Positions 50,591 through 58,651 of a DNA stretch of 64,000 nt are shown one piece after another. The position numbers and the translations under genes were made by a program. Position 1 is the stretch's first letter; every line of letters starts with the position of its first letter. The notes beneath the pieces were generated by a model, which worked only from the letters and a program-made list of their open reading frames with translations, was not told the origin of the DNA and did not search any database. Source of the DNA: Streptomyces sp. NBC_00223 (GTDB lineage: Bacteria; Actinomycetota; Actinomycetes; Streptomycetales; Streptomycetaceae); contig NZ_CP108109.1 in assembly GCF_036199905.1 (NCBI RefSeq), positions 2,108,001-2,172,000 on the forward strand. Direction: 5' to 3'.

Positions 50591-50958
50591 ACCACTCCCA
50601 GTGGAAGACCCGCCGGACCAAGGCGCTCCTCGGCGAGAGCGTCGAGGAGTCGCCCGCGTACGTCGCGGCGGGCCACGCCTTCGCCCTCGGCCAGGCCGTC
50701 TACGACCGCCGTACGCACCTCGGCTTCTCCCAGGCTGAGTTGGCCCGGCGTGCCGACATGTCCCCGCCGCAGATCTCCACGATCGAGGGCGGCGACTCCG
50801 TCCCGACCCTCCCCCTGCTGACCCGCATCGCCAAGGCCCTGAACGCGACCCTGACTATCGATCTGGACGGCGACATGTCCCACTTCCTCTTCACCCCCCA
50901 CGCCGCCGCCCCGACTCCCGGCCGGCCACCCCGCCCTAGCAGGGGGTCGGCTGCCTGA
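50587..50958 (+). CDS. XRE/HigA-like helix-turn-helix regulator
   Basis: 123 aa, GTG overlapping the kinase stop (GTGA). HTH THLGFSQAELARRADMSPPQ, ISTIEGGDSVPTLPLLTRIA. The preceding segment ESPAYVAAGHAFALGQAVYD is typical of HigA-type antitoxin regulators. No toxin gene is adjacent. The 3' end overlaps the convergent ATPase by 23 bp. Confidence 0.85.
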   Translation: MNHSQWKTRRTKALLGESVEESPAYVAAGHAFALGQAVYDRRTHLGFSQAELARRADMSPPQISTIEGGDSVPTLPLLTRIAKALNATLTIDLDGDMSHFLFTPHAAAPTPGRPPRPSRGSAA

Positions 50959-52114
50959 GCCGCTGGAAACCCGCCGTCACCGCCGCCCGGTGGGGCTGGT
51001 CGGGCTTGGGGCGGCCGCCCAGGAGGTTCTTCAACCACAGGTCGCCGAGCGAGTAGTCGTCCAGCCAGACCGCCAGCTCCTCCGGGTCGGGCCGACGGAT
51101 CCGCGTGGAGCCGTCGGCCCGCTCGGCGACGACCAATTCGCCGAGCTCGAATTCGTCCAGCAAGGTGACGGATTGCGTGGCCGCGAGGACCTGGCTGCGG
51201 GACGAGGCCGAGCGAAGAAGCTCCGCCAGGACGGTGATGGCGAAGGGGTGCAGCCCGAGTTCGGGTTCGTCGAGCACCAGCAGCGCCGGCGGCTCCGGCT
51301 GGAGAAGAAGCGTGGTCAGGCAGATGAACCGCAACGTACCGTCGGAAAGGGCCTCGGCCGGAAACACCGTGTCCGAATCCGTCTGCTTCCACCGAAGCCG
51401 TACGCGCCCGCTCGTGTCCTCGGTCAGCACGAAGTCGCGGAAGAAGGGCGCGACGGACTGCACCGTACGCACAATGCCCCGGTACTCCGCCGTGTGCTCC
51501 TCGCGCAGCCGGAGCAGAAAGGCCGCGAGATTGCCCGCGTCCGGACGCAGGGCCACCGAGTCGGAAGCGTAACCCGCCTGCTTCACCGGGGCGTTGGCCG
51601 TGGTGTCCTGGAAGTGGTAGACGCGGCAGCCGTGCAGGATACGCAGCGTGTGCCGAGCCGCGACGCCCGTCCGCCGGCCCTTCTCGGCCTCCGCCGTCAG
51701 ACGTGACTCCCGGTGGCCCTGGCCGATGACCTCTGTCCACGGCTCTTCGGAGCGGGCGCTGTCATGGAACTCCACGACTTCACTCTCGAAGATCAGCTCA
51801 CCCTGGGCGGCCGGGACGAGCGTGGCCTCATAGGCGTTCCGCACACCGCCGTCGACGGCCTCCACCCGTAGCACCATGCGGGCCGCAGGCCCTTTCGCAC
51901 CGTCGTGCAGCATGGCCTCGGCGCCACCGCGCAGCCCGACCTCCAGCCGCAGATCCTGGTCGGCCACCCGGCCGAGCAATTCCACCGCCTCGATCAGATT
52001 GCTCTTGCCCGCGCCGTTGGGGCCGACGAGGACGGTGATCCGGCCGAGGTCCAGTTCGACCTTCTCAATCGACTTGTAGCCGCTGACGGTGATGCGCTGA
52101 ACCGTGCGTGACAT
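50936..52114 (-). CDS. AAA (RecF/OLD-like) ATPase
   Basis: 392 aa, ATG. RITVSGYKSIEKVELDLGRI then Walker A VGPNGAGKSNLIEAV, signature ALSDGTLRFICLTTLLLQPE, Walker B LLVLDEPELGLHP, and a DEFELGELVVAERADG tail. Matches the AAA_21/SMC-like ATPases that often act in defence systems (OLD, RloA). No nuclease domain or partner gene is visible, so function open. Confidence 0.85.
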   Translation of the reverse strand: MSRTVQRITVSGYKSIEKVELDLGRITVLVGPNGAGKSNLIEAVELLGRVADQDLRLEVGLRGGAEAMLHDGAKGPAARMVLRVEAVDGGVRNAYEATLVPAAQGELIFESEVVEFHDSARSEEPWTEVIGQGHRESRLTAEAEKGRRTGVAARHTLRILHGCRVYHFQDTTANAPVKQAGYASDSVALRPDAGNLAAFLLRLREEHTAEYRGIVRTVQSVAPFFRDFVLTEDTSGRVRLRWKQTDSDTVFPAEALSDGTLRFICLTTLLLQPEPPALLVLDEPELGLHPFAITVLAELLRSASSRSQVLAATQSVTLLDEFELGELVVAERADGSTRIRRPDPEELAVWLDDYSLGDLWLKNLLGGRPKPDQPHRAAVTAGFQRLRQPTPC

Positions 52115-52241
52115 GGATCAAATCTATCGGGCCGGGCCATCGCACGACGTCTGACGTGCGGACGGCCACGTACCGGACCCGAGGTGCGCGTAGGGCGCGC
52201 GGCCAACGCGAGGTCCGCGCCGAGACCCGCACCGAGGCCCG

Positions 52242-52292
52242 CGGCGGGGGCGGGATTCGGGCCAACCACGCCCCGGACACTCGGCCTACGGG
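52242..52292 (+). repeat. About 50-bp repeat, copy A
   Basis: The first 22 bp (CGGCGGGGGCGGGATTCGGG and 2 more) are identical to 56272-56293, and the next 28 bp are similar. Same orientation. Confidence 0.7.
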
Positions 52293-52732
52293 TGGCGGCC
52301 GTGCTGCGCCTCGTACGTGGCCATGGCCAGCAGGACGCCGGTCGGCACCACGAAGATGCCGATCAGGAAGGTGAGGAAGCCCGCGACAGCCGTGCCCAGC
52401 AGGGCGATCGACAGCACCCAGGCGACGGGCAGGGCCCAGCGGGGGCGGTCGTGGCGGCCGGCGTACAGCGCGGCGGTGACGAGCGCGGCCACCAGCAGCG
52501 GCACCGCGGCCGGCAGCAGGACCAGCGCGCCGTGCACCTGGTAGAGGGTGTCGCGCGGCTGCCGGCCGGGGTGGCCGGAGTCGACCGTCTCGATCGGCAG
52601 GACCATCGCCAGGACAAGGACCGCCACGCCGGTGGCCAACGCCGCGCAGGCGAGGGCGCCACCGGGCCGGAGGCGGGCGGGCGGCCGCTGCGGGAGCGGC
52701 TGGTCGTACGGAGCGGAGTGTGGTGCGTCCAT
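52286..52732 (-). CDS. Small membrane protein (148 aa)
   Basis: ATG 52732. Pro-rich N-terminus, then four TM segments (ALACAALATGVAVLVLAMVL; VHGALVLLPAAVPLLVAALV; ALPVAWVLSIALLGTAVAGF; LIGIFVVPTGVLLAMATYE). No known domain. It is divergent from the TetR gene and probably its target, since a palindromic operator lies 95 bp upstream. Confidence 0.75.
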   Translation of the reverse strand: MDAPHSAPYDQPLPQRPPARLRPGGALACAALATGVAVLVLAMVLPIETVDSGHPGRQPRDTLYQVHGALVLLPAAVPLLVAALVTAALYAGRHDRPRWALPVAWVLSIALLGTAVAGFLTFLIGIFVVPTGVLLAMATYEAQHGRHP

Positions 52733-52826
52733 GCGGCATCAGCCTTCGGTCGGGTGCGGTCGGGTGTGGGGACGACGGTTCGGCAGGGGCTCCGGGGCTT
52801 CGCGGGTGGGCGTCACCATTTCCACG

Positions 52827-52844
52827 TTTGAGCAGTTGCTCAAA
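52827..52844. promoter_or_regulatory. TetR operator 1
   Basis: TTTGAGCAGTTGCTCAAA: 8-bp perfect inverted repeat with a 2-bp centre, in the divergent region. Confidence 0.78.
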
Positions 52845-52938
52845 TCGTAGGACCGATCGGGTGCCGTGCACAACAGTGCAGTCTGGGGCGGAAAAGGTGG
52901 CACTGACGACTGGCCCGGGGAGCGGGTCGGCGGTACGG

Positions 52939-52956
52939 TTTGAGCAGTTGCTCAGA
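52939..52956. promoter_or_regulatory. TetR operator 2
   Basis: TTTGAGCAGTTGCTCAGA: same site with one outer mismatch, 112 bp from site 1 and 88 bp before the TetR ATG. Confidence 0.78.
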
Positions 52957-53043
52957 CACGCGCCGAGCAACGGCACCACCAACCACCGATACCACCGCCG
53001 GCACCACCGCCGGCGCCCGAACCAACACCCGTACGGGAGCGGC

Positions 53044-53736
53044 ATGGCGAAGTCAGGACCGAAGCCCAAGGCCGACCAGAAGGCGGAGAACGCGGCGGGC
53101 ACCCGGGAGGCCCTGATCACGGCGGCCGCCGAGGCTCTGCGGGACGTGGGCTTCGCGCAGGCCAGCGCGCGGGAGATCGGCAGGCGCGCCGGCTGCAACC
53201 AGGCGCTCGTCTTCTACCACTTCGGGTCCGTCGTCAACCTCCATCTCGCCGCCCTCGACCGGGTCAGCGCGCAGCGACACGAGCGGTACCGGGCGGCAGT
53301 CGAGCGCGCGGGCGGGGAGTTGGGCGCCCTGCTCGGCACCGCCCGCAGTGTGCTGGCGGAGGACCTGGACCAGGGCCACGTCGCCGTGCTGGCCACGATG
53401 ATCGCCGCCGCCCAGTCCACCCCGGGGCTCGGGCCACAGGTGGCCGAACGGATCGCGCCCTGGCGGCGGTTCGCCGCCGACTCGCTGCGGGACGCGGTGA
53501 GCGGAGTGCCCTTCGGCGGGAAACTGCCAGCCGACGACCTCGCGCACGGCGTGGTCGCCCTCTACCTCGGCCTGGAGATGCTGGCCAGTCTGGACGGCGA
53601 CCGTGCGGCCGCCACCCGCCTGTTCGACCACGCCGACCGGGTCGCGAGCCGCATCCCGCGGCTGAGGTTCGGCCGCCACACGAGCGCGCGTGCAGAGCGC
53701 AGGAACGGTAAGGACGAATCCAGCAGGGAGAGTTGA
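53044..53736 (+). CDS. TetR-family repressor
   Basis: 230 aa, ATG. HTH at about 20-65: GTREALITAAAEALRDVGFA, ASAREIGRRAGCNQALVFYH. The C-terminal ligand domain is of the TetR_C type. Two identical palindromes upstream point to autoregulation and control of the divergent membrane protein; the NmrA-like gene overlaps its stop and would be co-regulated. Confidence 0.92.
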   Translation: MAKSGPKPKADQKAENAAGTREALITAAAEALRDVGFAQASAREIGRRAGCNQALVFYHFGSVVNLHLAALDRVSAQRHERYRAAVERAGGELGALLGTARSVLAEDLDQGHVAVLATMIAAAQSTPGLGPQVAERIAPWRRFAADSLRDAVSGVPFGGKLPADDLAHGVVALYLGLEMLASLDGDRAAATRLFDHADRVASRIPRLRFGRHTSARAERRNGKDESSRES

Positions 53737-54228
53737 TGACCCATCCCTCGCCGCCCGCCCCGGGCGGCAGCCAGGCACCACTCGACGCCGTCACCGGCGC
53801 GTTCGGCTACTCCGGCGCCGCGATCGCCGACCGGTTGCAGGCCGCGGGCCGCCGGGTGCGGACGCTGACCGGCCACCCGGACCGGGCCCCCGCGGGCAGC
53901 ACCGTCGAGGTCCGGCCGCTCGATTTCCACGACCCGGCCGCACTCACCGACGCATTGCGTGGCACCGACACGCTCTACAACACCTATTGGGTGCGTTTCG
54001 GTCGGGGCGCACTCGACCACCGGACGGCGACCGCCCGTTCCCGCACCCTCTTCCGAGCCGCCGCCGACGCCGGAGTACGGCGCGTGGTGCACGTGTCGAT
54101 CACCCATCCCGCGGCCGACTCGCCGTACCCCTATTTCCGCGAGAAAGCGCGGACCGAACAGGCGCTGGCGGACGTCGGGATTCCGTATTCGGTGCTGCGG
54201 CCGGCAATTCTCTTCGGCGGCCGGGGAG

Positions 54229-55623
54229 CAGGGCGGCGTCGTTCAGACGGTCTGACCGGCTTGATGGCGATTCATGTGGCTCGGCTGGCCGCCATATCCG
54301 TAGACCGGGCCGGAACGGAGGCAGGCACGGCCTCCGGGTGATCATGAGGTGTCGAGTCCCTGATCACCGCAACGGAAGACCGTGCCTGGCCGCTCATCAT
54401 CGCCCATCCCTGCCAGTCTGGGCCAGCTCACTACCGCCCGGCCTCCCGCGCCCGAGGAACATCCGGAACTGCTGGACTGTCTCGCCGTGGTACCCGATCC
54501 GCGCCGGGCCAAGGGCCGCCGCCATCCCCTCGCCTTCGTCCTCGCGCTGACCGCCTGCGCGGTGCTGGCCGGCGCGAGATCCCTGACCGCGATCGCGGAG
54601 TGGGCCGCAGACGCCCCGGCCACCGTGCTTGCCGCCCTCGGCGGCCCGAACCGGGAACCCAGCGGCCCGACCGCTCCGGCCGAGGCCACCGTGCGCCGAA
54701 TCCTGCAACGCATCGACGGCAACGCACTCGACAACGCGATCGGCACCTGGCTCGCCGCTCGGGACCCCGGCCGCACACCGAGGGACCAGGACCTGTTCAA
54801 GCAGTCCCGGCGTTCCCTGGCCGTGGACGGAAAGACGGTGCGGGGCGCCCGCCGCGCGGACGGCAGCCAAGTCCACCTCCTTGCCGCGATGACCGGCACC
54901 GGCCTGGTCACCGCCCAGCGCGAGGTGGACGGCAAGACCAACGAAATCACCGTCTTCCGGCCCCTGCTCGCAGAGCTCGACCTGACCGACACCGTGGTCA
55001 CCTTCGACGCCCTGCACTCCCAGACCGCGCACGCCCGCTTCCTCGTCGAGGACAAGAAAGCCCACTACATCGCCGTGATCAAGGGGAACCAGCCGTTGCT
55101 GCACAAACGCCTCAAGCACCTGCCCTGGCGAGACGTGCCGTTGCTGGACAAGACCCGCGCCACCGCGCACGGCCGCAACGAGATCCGCCGGGTCAAGACC
55201 GCCACCGTCGCCGACCTGGACTTCCCGCACGCCGCGCAGGCCGTCCAGATCGTGCGCCGCCGCCGCATCGTCGCCACTGGCAAGGTCACTCTCGAACGCG
55301 TCTACGCGGTCACCGACCTGGCCGCCGAGCAAGCACAGGCCGACGAAATCGCGCACCACGTCCGCGGACACTGGGGCATCGAGAACCAACTCCACCACAT
55401 ACGCGACACCACCTACGCCGAGGACGCCTCCCGCGTCCGCACCGGCACAGCCCCACGAGCCATGGCCAGCCTCCGCAACCTCGCCATCGGAGCCCTCCGC
55501 CTCGCCGGACACACCGGCATCGCCGCCAGTCTCCGCCACCACGCACGCGACGCCACCCGCCCGCTCGCCACCCTCGGCATCACGTGATCAAACCGGACCA
55601 AGCGACTGAACGACACCGCCCTG
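54229..55623 (+). mobile_element. ISAs1-family insertion sequence (1,395 bp)
   Basis: Terminal inverted repeats start CAGGGCGGCGTCGTTCAG at the left and CAGGGCGGTGTCGTTCAG at the right end (read inward). Flanked by a 10-bp target duplication GGCCGGGGAG (54219-54228 and 55624-55633). One intact transposase ORF. Recent insertion: the duplication is perfect and the ORF undamaged. Confidence 0.95.
54382..55587 (+). CDS. ISAs1-family DDE transposase
   Basis: 401 aa, GTG. N-terminal DUF4338/ISAs1 H-repeat-like block [43 protein letters not shown] residues in [40 protein letters not shown] and [20 protein letters not shown]. Full family length, no stop or frameshift, so probably active. Confidence 0.95.
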   Translation: MPGRSSSPIPASLGQLTTARPPAPEEHPELLDCLAVVPDPRRAKGRRHPLAFVLALTACAVLAGARSLTAIAEWAADAPATVLAALGGPNREPSGPTAPAEATVRRILQRIDGNALDNAIGTWLAARDPGRTPRDQDLFKQSRRSLAVDGKTVRGARRADGSQVHLLAAMTGTGLVTAQREVDGKTNEITVFRPLLAELDLTDTVVTFDALHSQTAHARFLVEDKKAHYIAVIKGNQPLLHKRLKHLPWRDVPLLDKTRATAHGRNEIRRVKTATVADLDFPHAAQAVQIVRRRRIVATGKVTLERVYAVTDLAAEQAQADEIAHHVRGHWGIENQLHHIRDTTYAEDASRVRTGTAPRAMASLRNLAIGALRLAGHTGIAASLRHHARDATRPLATLGIT

Positions 55624-56094
55624 GGCCGGGGAGTTCTGCTGAACAACATCGCGTGGCTGCTGCGGCGTATCCCGGTCTTCGCGGTCGGCGGGGACGGCAA
55701 ATACCGGATTCGGGGCATCCATGTGGACGACCTCGCGCGGTTGTGCGTCGCCGAGGGGGCGCGGTCGCAGGACGCGGGCGACACCGTTCTGGACGCGGTC
55801 GGGCCGGAGCGGCCGACCTTCGAGGCCATGGTGCGCTCGGTCGCCGACGCGGTGGGCAGCCACTCCCGTATCGTCCATGTCCCGCCCCGGGCACTCCCGC
55901 CGCTGTCCGCCGCGCTCGGCGTCGCGCTGCGCGACCGGCTGCTGACCGCCGACGAGTTCGGCGCGATGTCCTCGGGCCTCGCCGACACCGACGGCCCGGC
56001 CACCGGCACCACCGCCCTGACCGACTGGCTCCACACCGCGGCCCCCACCCTGGGCCGCCACTACGCCAACGAACTCCACCGCCACTACCGCTGA

Positions 56095-56503
56095 CCCGCC
56101 CGTCCCGCCCCGGTCTGTCCCGCTCGCCCCCGCGCCGGCGTGCGTCCGTACGGAGGTCTCCGCGCCCCGACGAAGAGCACCGGAGTGTGGCGGCGCCCGG
56201 CCACCGGCCACCTGCTCGGCCCGATCACCGTGCCCTGAGGGCAGGTTGACCCGACCCCTCGCCGGGCGCATCGGCGGGGGCGGGATTCGGGCCGGCCACG
56301 CCCCGGGCACTAGGCCAACTGGGGGAATTTCAGGGGGCGTTCGGGTGGGAAATTCGGGATGCGCGGGTGCGGCGCGGGCGACGGTAGTTGGGTGAGCGAT
56401 GACGTGGGGTCACCCGTTCGACGGGACGGCTCCGCGTTCGAAAACGTCATGCTCGCGTGCATCGTCGGCTCCGGGCAGGGGCCGGGCGCAGAAGGGACCA
56501 CGA
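56095..56503. other. Intergenic region before the TNT toxin
   Basis: About 410 bp without a gene. Contains repeat copy B (56272-56323) and an AT-richer pair GGGAATTTC / GGGAAATTC near 56325-56355 that could belong to a promoter. Confidence 0.4.
56272..56323 (+). repeat. About 50-bp repeat, copy B
   Basis: Partner of 52242-52292; the two flank the membrane protein-TetR-NmrA-IS block. Confidence 0.7.
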
Positions 56504-57187
56504 ATGCGGGTACTGCGACAACTGGTGTGGGGCGCGCTCGCGTCGCTCCTCCTGGTCGGCCTCGTACCGACCACCGTACAGGCGGAGGGGAACCGGGCGC
56601 GGGCGGCCGTGACCTGCCCGACCGACGGGCGGACGCGCGGCACCAACACCGCGCCCAATCCGCCGCTGGAGACGTACTTCCTGGGTGACTGGCGGCTCGG
56701 CCCCGACAAGCTCCCCAAGACCGGCGCCATCGGCGACATGCTCAAGGACTACCGGCGCGAGGGCGACACGGGCTCCACGTACTGGTTCCTCGGCTGCTAC
56801 TGGCAGACCGACCCGGTCGCGGGCACGTCCGGCTGGTGGTACCCGGACCACGACGGCTTCGCGCTCGACAGCAAGGGCCAGCCGATCGAGAAGCCGCTCG
56901 TCCTCCACGTCGGCCAGAAGGTCGACCTCTTCGGCAGCGGCCGCGGCAACTTCCTCGCCCCGGCGGGCACTCCGTACGCCAAGCGCGCGATCCCGCCGAG
57001 CAACCTCGACGAGTTCGACACGGCGTACCCGCAGAGCTACCACCTGTACAAGGTGACCAAGGACTTCACCGTTCAGGCCGGCCCGATCCGGCCGTGGTTC
57101 GGCCAACCGGGGCTGGGGCTCCAGTACATGACGGCCGACCGGATTCCGGCGCTGATCACCGCGGGCGACCTCGAAGCGCTCAACTGA
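56504..57187 (+). CDS. Secreted TNT-domain NADase toxin
   Basis: 227 aa. ATG 56504 (GAAGG upstream) opens a signal peptide: VLRQLVWGALASLLLVGLVP, cleavage near VQA. Mature part: TYFLGDWRLGPDKLPKTGAI, HVGQKVDLFGSGRGNFLAPA, TPYAKRAIPPSNLDEFDTAY, LYKVTKDFTVQAGPIRPWFG, QPGLGLQY. This is the TNT (tuberculosis necrotizing toxin) fold, NAD+ glycohydrolase, including the late conserved Gln in the GLGLQY turn. Probably an antibacterial or anti-eukaryotic toxin; the next gene is the likely antidote. Confidence 0.88.
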   Translation: MRVLRQLVWGALASLLLVGLVPTTVQAEGNRARAAVTCPTDGRTRGTNTAPNPPLETYFLGDWRLGPDKLPKTGAIGDMLKDYRREGDTGSTYWFLGCYWQTDPVAGTSGWWYPDHDGFALDSKGQPIEKPLVLHVGQKVDLFGSGRGNFLAPAGTPYAKRAIPPSNLDEFDTAYPQSYHLYKVTKDFTVQAGPIRPWFGQPGLGLQYMTADRIPALITAGDLEALN

Positions 57188-57310
57188 CGAGGTACGTCCG
57201 CTACTTCCCCGACACAGCGCCTGTGGGCGGGCCTTCGGCAACTGCCGGGGGCCCGCCCTGCGGTGTTCCGACGAGGCCGAAGCGTAAATGCCGAGGCATA
57301 AGGTCAGGCG

Positions 57311-57712
57311 ATGAACAGGGCCCAACTCACCGAGCGCCTGCGCCGGGAGAACGTTCCGGACGCGCTCTACGACATCCCCGGCGTCCACCCGGCGACCCTC
57401 GCGCTCGACGCCGCGTACTACCTGCGGCGCGAGGGGGGCGACGACGGCCGGTGGGTGGTCGGCATGCGGCAGCGCGGTACGGACACGACGATGGCCGACT
57501 TCCTTACGGAGGCCGAGGCGTGCGGGTATCTCTACGACACGATCACGCGGGTGCCGCCGCCCGTGCCCGGGGGCGCCGAGCAGGTCGAACGCGTCCTGGG
57601 CGACGGCGGGGCCGGGGAGATCCAACGCCGGGCGTGGGAGGACTTCCACCGCGCGGAACCCCGTACGGACGACACCGAAAGCGACGACGGCCCCGCGACC
57701 CCTCGCGGGTAG
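57311..57712 (+). CDS. Probable immunity protein for the TNT toxin
   Basis: 133 aa, ATG, 123 bp after the toxin gene on the same strand. RENVPDALYDIPGVHPATLA, ALDAAYYLRREGGDDGRWVV, MRQRGTDTTMADFLTEAEAC, YLYDTITRVPPP. Small, acidic at the end, no signal peptide, as expected for a cytoplasmic antidote. I recall this family downstream of TNT-domain genes in Streptomyces; the immunity role is inferred from position. Confidence 0.75.
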   Translation: MNRAQLTERLRRENVPDALYDIPGVHPATLALDAAYYLRREGGDDGRWVVGMRQRGTDTTMADFLTEAEACGYLYDTITRVPPPVPGGAEQVERVLGDGGAGEIQRRAWEDFHRAEPRTDDTESDDGPATPRG

Positions 57713-57760
57713 GCGGGACCGCCGACGAGACGCCTAGACGACGACTTTCCCACGGCTCAG

Positions 57761-58651
57761 GTGAAGAGCCGGCAATCACCTGTCGACGGAGATGTACCGA
57801 CGCATGCGATTGCTGTCCGTATTGACAAGGTCACAGACCCTGGGGTGTGTCCAGCGGGGGAGATCGACAAGGTCATCGGCCGACGTATTGAAGCCGGACG
57901 GCAGAGCAACGGCTTGCTGCAGCACGAACTCGCCGCCGCGGTGGGACGCTCGGAGTCATGGATCGGCCAGGTGATCCGGGGGATCATTCCATTGGACAGC
58001 CTGAGCCTGGCGGAGCGGATGGCCGGAGTGCCGGGGCTGACGGCCGATCATGTCCTGGCGCTGGACCTCCGATTACCAGGAGCCGTCGCACTCACGCAGT
58101 CGTCCGGATCGCGCGCGTCTTCCACGCCTTTGACGCGCGTGTCGCCGCCCGATGCGGAAGACTCGGAAACTGAGCTTCGACGTAGCTTCACCTTGGGCTC
58201 GCTGTCCGGTCTGCCGCGATCGCCGGCCTGTCCCCCGATACCCGTGCCCAGGTCGGCCACGACCCCGCCGCCCTCCTTCCACAGGGCTGTGGACAACCGC
58301 GAGCTCGCGACGGCCGACTCCCTCACCGACATCCTCCTCTGGCGCCTCCGCCACGAGGCTCACCTCCCCGCCGCCCCCGGCCGCAACGCCACGCTCCCGC
58401 CCAGCCGCCCGCCACGCCCGGCCTCCCACAACCCACCCGGGCACCAACCCGAAGGAGGTGGCCACCGCGCGCCCGCGCGGGAAGACAAAGCAGTCGGCGC
58501 CGACCCACCTGGGTGGTTCGGCGCCGCGGCGGTTCTCATACGTCGATGCGAACGACCTTCCGGCCCACCTTCAGGTACAGCTCCGCACCGTCGAGTGACC
58601 CAGCCTCCTCCACGATCTCGCCGAGCGTCTGCTGCACGGAAGCCTCGGTGA
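57761..58651 (+). pseudogene. Degraded XRE-family regulator
   Basis: The N-terminal half is a good XRE domain (VIGRRIEAGRQSNGLLQHEL, AAAVGRSESWIGQVIRGIIP). After LRRSFTLGSLSGL the frame becomes Pro/Arg-rich (PPSRPPRPASHNPPGHQPEG) and runs 116 bp into the tyrS gene on the other strand. The expected C-terminal region is missing. Probably a truncated gene at the boundary of the metabolic locus. Start uncertain; GTG 57761 is the longest choice. Confidence 0.6.

Larger units (their letters stand above)
53733..56094 (+). pseudogene. NmrA-like NAD(P)-binding protein gene split by an IS
   Basis: 5' part 53733-54228 and 3' part 55634-56094. Removing the IS and one 10-bp target copy restores a single frame of 318 aa with ILFGGRGVLLNNIAWLLRRI across the joint. 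N-terminal AVTGAFGYSGAAIADRLQAA is a Rossmann motif; RGIHVDDLARLCVAEGA and PERPTFEAMVRSVADAVGSH follow. Family: NAD(P)H-binding/NmrA-type sensors and reductases. Overlaps the TetR gene by 4 bp. The first half alone would make a truncated protein. Confidence 0.92.

Noticed and set aside
50587..50958. HigBA toxin-antitoxin pair
   Set aside because: Only the HigA-like half is present; neighbours are a kinase and an AAA ATPase, not a RelE/HigB toxin.
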